A DNA stretch of 64,000 nt from positions 62,001-126,000 of the forward strand of contig JAHDKO010000058.1 in NCBI GenBank assembly GCA_018436855.1, in the 5' to 3' direction. The stretch comes from Deltaproteobacteria bacterium. GTDB lineage: Bacteria > Desulfobacterota > Desulfomonilia > UBA1062. A program made the translations under genes and the position numbers. Shown here piece after piece: positions 16,549 to 23,860 of the stretch. A model generated the notes under the pieces. It was not told where the DNA came from. It did not search any database and saw only the letters and a list, made by a program, of their open reading frames with translations. Within the stretch, counting starts at the first letter, position 1. Each line of letters begins with the position of its first letter.

Positions 16549-17834
16549 TTCGCCGCTATTCCAGAGAGGTGATGCAGCACATCTGGTCGGATGAAAACCG
16601 ATATCAAAAGTGGCTCGACGTGGAGATCGCCGTCTGCGAGGCATGGGCCTCCCTGGGAAGGATACCGAGGGAGAGCCTCGAGAATATCAAATCCAAGGCC
16701 CGGTTCACGGTGGAGCGCATCGAGGAGATCGAAGCGGTCACCCGGCACGACGTGATCGCCTTCGTGTCCTGCGTGGCGGAATACGTGGGAGAGGATTCCC
16801 GGTTCATCCACATGGGCATGACCTCGTCCGATGTCCTGGATACCGCGCTTGCCCTGCAGCTCAAAGAGAGCGGGCAGATCATCATCCAGGATATCCGCGG
16901 CCTCATGGAAGTGCTCAAAAAAAGGGCCTTTGAGTTTAAATATACCCCGGCCATGGGGAGGTCCCACGGCATACACGCGGAGCCAATCACCTTCGGACTG
17001 AAGTTCGCCCTGTGGTACGCCGAGATGACCAGGAACCTCAAGCGCATGGAAGACGCCGCCCGGGTGATTTCCTGCGGCAAGATCTCGGGAGCGGTGGGCA
17101 CCTTCGCCAACATCCCGCCCGAGGTGGAGGAATACGCCTGCAGGAGGCTGGGGCTCGAGCCAGACCCCATCAGCACGCAGATCATCCAGCGGGACCGGCA
17201 TGCCCAGTTCTTCACCACCATCGCCGTCATCGGCTCCACCCTGGAGAAGATCGCGACCGAGATCAGGCACCTCCAGCGCACCGAGGTGCTCGAGGCCATG
17301 GAACCGTTCGGGAAGGGTCAGAAAGGATCGTCGGCCATGCCGCACAAGAAGAACCCCATCCTCTCCGAGAACATCACCGGCCTCTCCCGGCTCCTGAGGG
17401 GATACTGCCTCTCGTCGCTGGAAAACGTGGCCCTGTGGCACGAGCGTGACATCAGCCACTCGAGCGTTGAGCGGGTGGTCGCCCCCGACGCCACCATCGT
17501 GCTCGATTTCGCCCTGGCGAGGCTGACCGGCGTGATCGACGGGCTCGTGGTCTATCCCGAGAACATGCAGAAGAACATCGAGCTCACCAGGGGGCTCTGG
17601 CACTCCCAGGGGGTCCTGCTCGCCCTGGTCGACCGGGGGATTGCCCGGGATACCGCATATCAGTGGGTCCAGCGCAACGCCCTGAAGGTATGGGAAAACA
17701 AAGGGAAATTCAAGGATCTCCTGCTGGCCGACGAGGATATCGCAAGCACGCTCGGGGCGGATTCCATAGAAAATCTCTTCGATCTTACCCATCATCTCAA
17801 GTTTGTTGATCATATTTTCGAAAGGGTCTTTTAA
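16545..17834 (+). CDS. purB: adenylosuccinate lyase
   Basis: Cleaves SAICAR and adenylosuccinate, releasing fumarate, in purine synthesis. 429 residues, standard length. The fumarase/aspartase signature GSSAMPHKKNP is intact, with TRHDVIAFV, MGMTSSDVLDTALALQ and GRSHGIHAEP also present. It starts with GTG overlapping the upstream stop, and its TAA overlaps the pyrE start by one base. Confidence 0.96.
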   Translation: MIRRYSREVMQHIWSDENRYQKWLDVEIAVCEAWASLGRIPRESLENIKSKARFTVERIEEIEAVTRHDVIAFVSCVAEYVGEDSRFIHMGMTSSDVLDTALALQLKESGQIIIQDIRGLMEVLKKRAFEFKYTPAMGRSHGIHAEPITFGLKFALWYAEMTRNLKRMEDAARVISCGKISGAVGTFANIPPEVEEYACRRLGLEPDPISTQIIQRDRHAQFFTTIAVIGSTLEKIATEIRHLQRTEVLEAMEPFGKGQKGSSAMPHKKNPILSENITGLSRLLRGYCLSSLENVALWHERDISHSSVERVVAPDATIVLDFALARLTGVIDGLVVYPENMQKNIELTRGLWHSQGVLLALVDRGIARDTAYQWVQRNALKVWENKGKFKDLLLADEDIASTLGADSIENLFDLTHHLKFVDHIFERVF

Positions 17835-18367
17835 TGAATAAAAGAGAGGAGCTTCTGGAAATTATCCGGCGCGATGCGGTCAGGTTCGGAAAGTTCGTTC
17901 TCGCGTCAGGGAAAGAGTCGGACCTCTATGTGGACCTGCGCAAGGTCACCCTGCAGCCGAGGTCGGCCCTCCTGATCGGATCGATCATTTTCGATCTGGT
18001 CAAGGACCGGCCCGTCGACGCTGTCGGAGGAATGTCCATCGGGGCCGATCCCATCGCGACGGCCGCAAGTCTGGTGGCGTACCAGAACGGGCGGGAGATC
18101 GCGGCCTTTCTCGTGAGAAAGGAGAAAAAGGAGCACGGAACGAAGAATCTGGTCGAAGGCCCGATACGTCCCGGGCTCAGAGCCGTGATCGTGGAAGATG
18201 TCATCACTACGGGCTCCAGCACCATCACCGCTATACGAAACGCCGAAGAAGCAGGGTTGAAGGTTGAATTGGTCATCGGGATTCTGGACAGAATGGAGGG
18301 AGGAAAACCCGCCATTGAATCGTTGGGGTATGAGGTGCAAACCATATTTACGAGGGAAGATCTCTAG
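17834..18367 (+). CDS. pyrE: orotate phosphoribosyltransferase
   Basis: Forms orotidine 5'-monophosphate from orotate and PRPP in pyrimidine synthesis. 177 residues. The PRPP-binding signature VIVEDVITTGSS is clear, and KFVLASGKESDLYVDLRKVTL with MSIGADPIATAAS is typical of the family. Start and stop codons of purB and pyrE share one base (TAATG), pairing a purine and a pyrimidine gene in one transcript. Confidence 0.95.
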   Translation: MNKREELLEIIRRDAVRFGKFVLASGKESDLYVDLRKVTLQPRSALLIGSIIFDLVKDRPVDAVGGMSIGADPIATAASLVAYQNGREIAAFLVRKEKKEHGTKNLVEGPIRPGLRAVIVEDVITTGSSTITAIRNAEEAGLKVELVIGILDRMEGGKPAIESLGYEVQTIFTREDL

Positions 18368-18374
18368 ATTGTGC

Positions 18375-19652
18375 ATGAAGCTGAGGATATCGAGAAAAAT
18401 CATCGCGGGCATGATGTTGTTCTCGTTCCTGTGGGCTGGGGAGATAATGGGGAACGAGCGTATTCCTGTTCCCCTCATCGGGGTCAGGGACGGGACCTAT
18501 GCCATATGTGTGGACAAGTCTCTCCAGCGGCTCTATGTCTATAACGGAAGAAAGCAGGTGGAGGATATCCCCTGCTCCACGGGCATGAACCCCGGCGACA
18601 AAAAGGTGCAGGGCGACCGGCGCACCCCGGAGGGCGTGTATTTCTTCGAGAGGATCATCGAGGGACAGGCCCTTCCCGAGACCTATGGGTGGAGAGCATA
18701 CACGCTGAATTATCCCAACACCGTGGACCGGGCGCTGGGGAAAAACGGCAACGGGATCTGGATCCACGGCAGAAAGCTGCCGCTGGAGAACCGTGACACC
18801 AAGGGGTGCGTATCGCTGACCAACAGCGATCTCAAGGTTCTCGATGCCTATCTCGATCCCTACCACACCCCCATCATCACCCTCGAAAGCGTGACAACCA
18901 TCGATGAGCAGAGCCTGGATGTCATGGAGTCCCGGTACCGGAGCTTCATCAACGACTGGATCGACGCCTGGCAGAATAAGGATTTCGAGAAGTACGAGGA
19001 CTGCTACTCTCCGCGGTTTTACGACGCCCTTCGCAATCAGGACCGCGATGGCTTTCTGGCCCGGAAAAGGGCGATTTCCTCCCGGTACAGGCACATTTCC
19101 ATCCTCTCACGTGGGCTCGTCATCGTCGGGACCGACAGCTATGTGCTCTGTTATTTCCTGATGGATTTCTCGGGCGATTCTTTTCAGAGCGCCGGAGTGA
19201 AGTATGTCTACCTGGAAAACGGCTCGGAAGGTCCCAGGATCATCGCGGAGGAGTTCACCCCCTTGAGCAGGGCCTGGAAATGGCAGGCCATGGCCGAGGA
19301 ACTGGAAAGGCGCCAGAACGAGGGCGTCCGGGAGTTCCTGGACGCCTGGCGTTCGAGCTGGGAAAACAAGGACCTGGTTTCCATGAAGGATCTCTACCTG
19401 GCCTCCTTCCCGGACAGGGAAGAATATTTTGCGACAAAGGCGAAAAATCTTGCCCCGTACCAGTCGGTCAGGGTCGTCCTCGACAGGGTGGATATCCAGC
19501 GCAGCGGGGTTTATTGGACCGTAACCGCAAACCAGCGGTTCGCCTCAGACAGCTACGAGGATTTTGGGAAAAAGACGCTCAGGCTCGTGAGCACGTCCCG
19601 GGGTTTTCGTGTCATCCAGGAGCAGTGGGAGAAGATCGATGAAGACTCGTGA
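18375..19652 (+). CDS. YkuD-fold L,D-carboxypeptidase/transpeptidase with NTF2-like tail (Csd6/Pgp2-like)
   Basis: 425 residues with an N-terminal membrane/signal segment (about 8-25). The YkuD catalytic domain (about 40-170) carries His131 in GIWIHGR and Cys145 in DTKGCVSL, the expected His-Cys pair. It is followed by two NTF2/SnoaL-like repeats (about 175-290 and 300-425), each opening with a W-x-NKD motif (WIDAWQNKDF, WRSSWENKDL). YkuD plus NTF2 is the architecture of Helicobacter Csd6 and Campylobacter Pgp2, periplasmic L,D-carboxypeptidases that trim tetrapeptides to tripeptides and set helical cell shape. Those have one NTF2 domain; here there appear to be two. It is followed by a membrane protein and a Csd4/Pgp1-like peptidase. 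Peptidoglycan cross-linking activity cannot be excluded. Confidence 0.85.
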   Translation: MKLRISRKIIAGMMLFSFLWAGEIMGNERIPVPLIGVRDGTYAICVDKSLQRLYVYNGRKQVEDIPCSTGMNPGDKKVQGDRRTPEGVYFFERIIEGQALPETYGWRAYTLNYPNTVDRALGKNGNGIWIHGRKLPLENRDTKGCVSLTNSDLKVLDAYLDPYHTPIITLESVTTIDEQSLDVMESRYRSFINDWIDAWQNKDFEKYEDCYSPRFYDALRNQDRDGFLARKRAISSRYRHISILSRGLVIVGTDSYVLCYFLMDFSGDSFQSAGVKYVYLENGSEGPRIIAEEFTPLSRAWKWQAMAEELERRQNEGVREFLDAWRSSWENKDLVSMKDLYLASFPDREEYFATKAKNLAPYQSVRVVLDRVDIQRSGVYWTVTANQRFASDSYEDFGKKTLRLVSTSRGFRVIQEQWEKIDEDS

Positions 19653-20358
19653 TCCCTACCAGATCATTATCATGCGGCCCACAGGCGAAAGAGCGGTGAT
19701 GACCATACGGTCATTCTGGGTCAGGGTCTTCCTCGCCGGGCTCGTCGTCCTGGCCATCGTTCTCGTTGCCATGGCCGTGTGGCTCGCCGGTACCCGGGGG
19801 GATCTCGCGGAGGCAGAGAGCACCATAGAAATTCAGTCCGGGGAGCTCAAGGATCTGAACCTGCTTCTTACCCGCAAGGACGAGGAGATCATCACGCTCA
19901 AGCAGAAGCTCAGCCTGAGCACGATTTACCAGTCCCTCCCCGAGTCGGGGGAACCCCCGGCCCCTCGGAAGGAAGCCCAGGCCGAGACCCCTGCCGCCGA
20001 AGTCCATCCCCCCATCGCGGGGATAAAAGATCTTGCCCTGTCCGGCGGGGAGCTGAGTTTCAAGGTGGAGAATGTCCGTCCCTCGAGTGAAGGCGCTGCA
20101 AGGGGGCGTCTCTTTATCGTGTTCCGAAAGCAGGATTCCGAAGTCTGCCACCCGATGGTCAAGATGCAGGACGGCATTCCGGTGGAGACGAACAGGGGCC
20201 TCCCCTTCACGATACGCAACTTCAAGCCCATGAATGTGCCCGTTCCTCCGGCCATGTCCGACTGGGAGAGCATGGTCTTCTACATCTTCGACGACCAGGG
20301 CAGAATGAGGCTTTCCATGCCCCTGGACAAAAGACAGATATCGCAGGAAACTCAATGA
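19639..20358 (+). CDS. unknown single-pass membrane protein of the Csd-like cassette
   Basis: 239 residues from the ATG at 19639, overlapping the upstream gene by 14 bases. A basic cytoplasmic N-terminus is followed by one membrane segment (about 29-51), a predicted coiled coil (about 55-90), a Pro/Ala-rich linker (about 100-125) and a folded C-terminal domain of about 110 residues. I do not recognise the family. Position and topology suggest a periplasm-facing scaffold that might hold the two neighbouring peptidases, a role filled by coiled-coil or SH3-type Csd proteins in Helicobacter. That is inference only. Confidence 0.7.
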   Translation: MKTRDPYQIIIMRPTGERAVMTIRSFWVRVFLAGLVVLAIVLVAMAVWLAGTRGDLAEAESTIEIQSGELKDLNLLLTRKDEEIITLKQKLSLSTIYQSLPESGEPPAPRKEAQAETPAAEVHPPIAGIKDLALSGGELSFKVENVRPSSEGAARGRLFIVFRKQDSEVCHPMVKMQDGIPVETNRGLPFTIRNFKPMNVPVPPAMSDWESMVFYIFDDQGRMRLSMPLDKRQISQETQ

Positions 20359-20359
20359 C

Positions 20360-21796
20360 ATGACCTGTTGTGCAAAGGCAATCCTCGCGGCGGTTTCCAT
20401 TTCCCTGCTTCCCCTGATGGTGTACGGGGCGCAGACCCACGAGGTCTTCTTCCAGGGCACGGATCATCGTCTGGACGTATACCGCATCAATGGCGAGGAG
20501 CCGGGTCCTACGCTCATGATCATGGGGGGGATCCAGGGCGACGAGCCGGGCGGTTATCTCGCCGCGGACCTCTATGCGGATATGAGCCTCAAGCGGGGGA
20601 ATCTCATCGTGGTTCCCCGGGCCAATCTCTATTCCATCATGATGAACAAGCGTGCACCCAACGGGGACATGAACCGCAAATTCGCCGAAGCACAGCCCTT
20701 TGATCCGGACAGCGAGGTGGTGAAGAAGATCAAGGAGTTCATGGACGAGGCCGACTACTTTCTCAACCTTCATGACGGTTCCGGCTTCTATCATCCCGAT
20801 TATATAGACCATATGCGCAACCCCAAGCGCTTCGGCCAGTGCATCATCACGGATACGGATCGATACCTGGCTCCCGGCGGGGAGACATACGACCTTCAGG
20901 GCATGTCCGAACGGGTCATCGCACAGGTCAACACCGCCATCCATGAAAAGGGTTACCATTTTCACTACAACAATCACCGGACCTCTGCCACGGACAGCAT
21001 CCACAAGGAGCAGCGCAAGTCCGCCACCTACTACATGCTCACCAAGCTCCACAAACCGGCCTTTGCCAGCGAGACATCGAAGTCGATCAGGGATTTCCGC
21101 GACCGGGTGGTCTTCCAGACCATGGTGGTGAACGCCTTCATGAAGGAGTTCGGAATCGTTCCGGCTCAGCCGAGCATCTACATCGAGCCGCCCAAGATGG
21201 AGTATGCCCTCATCTCTCTGAACAACGGGCCTCCCATTGCCGTCCGCGATCAGGAGCAGCTCGTGATCAATCAGGGGGACACGGTCCGGGTAACCGACAT
21301 CAAGTCGAACTACAAGCGGGGCGTCGTGGCGGACATAAAACGCTACGGGAACATCAACGACACCGGCAGGGAGCTGGCGATCACGGAGTCCACCACCATT
21401 GAAATCAGAAAGGACATGTTCCCCTGCGGGCAGGTTTTCGTGGAGGTCATGCCGCCGGCCCGAAATACGTGGTTGATCGTGGAGGCAAACGGTGTATGCT
21501 ATGCGCTGGAGCCGGAGGAAAGCCTGAGTGTGGAGAAGGGATCCGTCCTCGTGATCAAAGAACTGATATACCGGGGAAGCACCAACCACGGGTTCGTCGT
21601 GAACTTCAAAGGCTTTGTATCGAACTGGACCGACAATACCGGCGAAGACCGGGGGTATGAGATTCATACCGGAAGGCTTCTGGGAAGGTATGCCGAACCC
21701 GCCGGCGCAGGAACGGACCGATACCGGATATCCGCCATGCGGCATAACACCCCGGTAGTGAACTTCTATGTGGACCTGAAAGCAAGCAGACCGTGA
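20360..21796 (+). CDS. M99-type metallocarboxypeptidase (Csd4/Pgp1-like)
   Basis: 478 residues with a signal peptide (cleavage near VYGA-Q, residue 24). The peptidase domain has the unusual zinc ligand set of family M99: Gln59 and Glu62 in GGIQGDEPGG and His138 in FLNLHDGSGFY. In Helicobacter Csd4 the same Gln-x-x-Glu plus His set binds zinc, where ordinary M14 enzymes use His-x-x-Glu. Csd4/Pgp1 removes meso-diaminopimelate from tripeptides, leaving dipeptides. The C-terminal half is beta-rich, as in Csd4. With the Csd6-like gene two positions upstream it completes a tetrapeptide-to-dipeptide trimming route. It starts one base after the upstream stop. Confidence 0.88.
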   Translation: MTCCAKAILAAVSISLLPLMVYGAQTHEVFFQGTDHRLDVYRINGEEPGPTLMIMGGIQGDEPGGYLAADLYADMSLKRGNLIVVPRANLYSIMMNKRAPNGDMNRKFAEAQPFDPDSEVVKKIKEFMDEADYFLNLHDGSGFYHPDYIDHMRNPKRFGQCIITDTDRYLAPGGETYDLQGMSERVIAQVNTAIHEKGYHFHYNNHRTSATDSIHKEQRKSATYYMLTKLHKPAFASETSKSIRDFRDRVVFQTMVVNAFMKEFGIVPAQPSIYIEPPKMEYALISLNNGPPIAVRDQEQLVINQGDTVRVTDIKSNYKRGVVADIKRYGNINDTGRELAITESTTIEIRKDMFPCGQVFVEVMPPARNTWLIVEANGVCYALEPEESLSVEKGSVLVIKELIYRGSTNHGFVVNFKGFVSNWTDNTGEDRGYEIHTGRLLGRYAEPAGAGTDRYRISAMRHNTPVVNFYVDLKASRP

Positions 21797-22848
21797 ACAT
21801 CCTGGCCATAGAAACATCGTGCGATGAAACCGCGGCAGCCGTGGTCACCGATGCCGGGGCTGTCCTCTCCGATATCGTTGCGAGCCAGATCAAGGATCAC
21901 GCCGTCTTCGGCGGGGTGGTGCCGGAGATTGCGTCCCGCCGTCATGCCGAGCTCATCGAGCCCGTAGTGCGGGAGGCCCTCCGTGAGGCGGATCTGTCAA
22001 CCGGCGACCTGGCCGCCGTGGCGGTCACCCGCGGGCCGGGGCTCGTGGGGGCGCTCCTGGTGGGGATTTCGTATGCCAAGGCCCTTGCCTACGGGCTCGA
22101 TCTTCCCCTGTGCGGCGTCAACCACCTTGAGGGCCACCTGAGCGCCGCACGGATCGGTCACGAGGTGTCCTATCCCCACATCGGCATGGTCGTATCCGGA
22201 GGGCACACCTCGCTCTACCGGGTGATGTCGCCTTCTTCGATCACGCCCATCGGGCAGACCCTTGACGATGCGGCGGGAGAGGCCTTTGACAAGGTGGCCA
22301 AGCTCCTCTATCTGGGTTATCCCGGCGGGGTGGTCATCGAGAAGATAAGCAAAGGGGTCGATTCCCGTGCCATCGAATTCCCGCGGCCTCTCATGAACGA
22401 GAAGACCTATGACTTCAGCTTTTCCGGGCTCAAGACCGCGGTGCTCAACCGGGTGCTCAAGGAAGGGATCTTCGAGGATATGGATCTCACCTTCTCCGGG
22501 CTGCCCGCGAAGAAGACCCCCAGGCCGGGCAAGGAGGACCTGGTGCCGAAGATCGCCGCGTCCTTCCAGCAGGCCGTGGTGGACGTTCTGGTGGAGAAGT
22601 CTTTCAGGGCCGCGGCGGATCATCACATGGGCCTCCTGGTGGTGACCGGCGGGGTGGCGAGCAACACCCTCCTGAGGGAGTCCCTGGAGCGCAAATCCGA
22701 GGAGACCGGCATCGGGCTCATCATCCCGGAGAGGAAATACTGCACCGACAATGCCGTCATGATCGGAATCGCCTGCATCCGGCACATCAGCGAAGGCCGG
22801 TTCGCCTCCTTGGACCTCAACGCTGTTTCCCGGTGGACATGGGAATGA
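21793..22848 (+). CDS. tsaD: tRNA N6-adenosine threonylcarbamoyltransferase
   Basis: Transfers threonylcarbamoyl to A37 of ANN-decoding tRNAs. 351 residues, starting at GTG 21793 that overlaps the upstream stop (GTGA). The Kae1/TsaD signature IETSCDETAAAVV opens the protein, the metal-binding HLEGHL (His-x3-His) follows, and PGPGLVGALLVG-type and VTGGVASN motifs are present. TsaB, TsaE and TsaC are not in the window. Confidence 0.96.
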   Translation: MNILAIETSCDETAAAVVTDAGAVLSDIVASQIKDHAVFGGVVPEIASRRHAELIEPVVREALREADLSTGDLAAVAVTRGPGLVGALLVGISYAKALAYGLDLPLCGVNHLEGHLSAARIGHEVSYPHIGMVVSGGHTSLYRVMSPSSITPIGQTLDDAAGEAFDKVAKLLYLGYPGGVVIEKISKGVDSRAIEFPRPLMNEKTYDFSFSGLKTAVLNRVLKEGIFEDMDLTFSGLPAKKTPRPGKEDLVPKIAASFQQAVVDVLVEKSFRAAADHHMGLLVVTGGVASNTLLRESLERKSEETGIGLIIPERKYCTDNAVMIGIACIRHISEGRFASLDLNAVSRWTWE

Positions 22849-23639
22849 AACCGAAATCCTCTCTGGGACAGAATTTTCTGAAAAACCCCGGCATTGCGGA
22901 CAAGATAGTCGCTTTTTCCGGGGTGGAGCAGGGGGATGCGGTCCTGGAGATCGGTCCGGGAAAAGGCGCGCTTACCCGGGCACTTCTGGAGACCGCTTCC
23001 CGGGTCGTGGCCGTTGAAAAGGATGACGGTCTCTTCGAGCTGCTTAAGAATCAGTTTTCGGACGAGCCGGGACTCACCCTGGTGCATGGGGATGTGCTCG
23101 ATCTGGATATGAGCACGCTCGTTTCCCCGGGAACCAAAGTGGTGGCGAACCTGCCGTACAATATCGCCACCCGGGTGGTTCTGCGCCTGGCCGAGGTGTC
23201 GCCTCCGCCCGCCTCGGCGGTGGTCATGGTCCAGAAGGAGGTTGCCGAGAGGATATGTGCACCCGTGGGCCACAGCGAATACTCGGCGCTCACGGTGCTG
23301 CTCTCGGGCATCTTTCTCTGCGATCCGGGCTTCGTGGTCGGACCCAAGAATTTCTTTCCCCAGCCCAAGGTGGACTCCCGGGTGATCAGACTCGTTCCCC
23401 GGCAGAACCCCCTGCCGCCTCCAGAGCGGGATGCATACCGGCGGGTGGTTCTGTGCTCGTTTTCCCAGAGAAGGAAAATGCTCAGGAATTCGCTGATGGG
23501 CCTCCCCGGTATCACGAAACAGGGACTTTCCGATCTGGCCTGTCAGGCTGGCATCGGTCTGGAGAAGAGACCCCAGGATCTCTCATGGGAGGAGTACGCG
23601 CGGCTGGGCCGGGCGTATCGTCAAATTATCATCCCTTGA
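22845..23639 (+). CDS. rsmA: 16S rRNA (adenine1518/1519-N6)-dimethyltransferase
   Basis: Dimethylates two adjacent adenosines in helix 45 of 16S rRNA (KsgA). 264 residues from the ATG at 22845, which overlaps the tsaD stop as ATGA; an upstream GTG at 22833 is less likely. Motifs: KSSLGQNFL at the N-terminus, VLEIGPGKGALTRALL for SAM binding, and the catalytic VANLPYNIAT. The C-terminal domain has SFSQRRKMLRNSL. Last gene of the plus-strand run that begins at ricT. Confidence 0.96.
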   Translation: MKPKSSLGQNFLKNPGIADKIVAFSGVEQGDAVLEIGPGKGALTRALLETASRVVAVEKDDGLFELLKNQFSDEPGLTLVHGDVLDLDMSTLVSPGTKVVANLPYNIATRVVLRLAEVSPPPASAVVMVQKEVAERICAPVGHSEYSALTVLLSGIFLCDPGFVVGPKNFFPQPKVDSRVIRLVPRQNPLPPPERDAYRRVVLCSFSQRRKMLRNSLMGLPGITKQGLSDLACQAGIGLEKRPQDLSWEEYARLGRAYRQIIIP

Positions 23640-23650
23640 AGAATCTCCCA

Positions 23651-23718
23651 AGTTACAGATTACAAAACGGATTACAATTCATTGTAACCGGGGTTACCAT
23701 CCGGTAATCCATGTAACG
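23651..23718 (+). repeat. cluster of TTAC/GTAA inverted repeats, candidate activator sites
   Basis: Two adjacent inverted repeats lie about 110-180 bases before the predicted subtilase transcription start: TTACAAT-TC-ATTGTAA (23672-23687, perfect) and GGGTTACC-ATCC-GGTAATCC (23691-23710, one mismatch), flanked by further single GTTAC/GTAAC half-sites (23652 and 23713). The distance fits an enhancer-binding-protein site for a sigma-54 promoter. Confidence 0.5.
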
Positions 23719-23803
23719 ACAAAAAATGGACGATTCATTCTGCGATACATATAAGTAATTGAATATAATCAATATAACAGTTAAATCGCATTAGTCACGA
23801 TTT

Positions 23804-23818
23804 TGGCATCCGGATTGC
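23804..23818 (+). promoter_or_regulatory. candidate sigma-54 (-24/-12) promoter
   Basis: TGGCATCCGGATTGC keeps the invariant GG and GC dinucleotides exactly 10 bases apart and matches TGGCA-N6-TTGC. Predicted start near 23829, about 30 bases before the subtilase ATG. Confidence 0.55.
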
Positions 23819-23820
23819 CT

Positions 23821-23855
23821 TATACCCCGCAGATCGTACAGATCTGGGGGGTATA
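23821..23855 (+). promoter_or_regulatory. 15-bp inverted repeat covering the subtilase ribosome site
   Basis: Arms 23821-23835 and 23841-23855 pair with one mismatch around a GTACA loop. The G-rich run 23846-23851, the best Shine-Dalgarno for the ATG at 23861, is inside the second arm. If transcription starts upstream, the hairpin would hide the ribosome site; if it starts at the sigma-54 site, the first arm is cut and the repeat would act only as DNA. Confidence 0.55.
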
Positions 23856-23860
23856 GGGTA

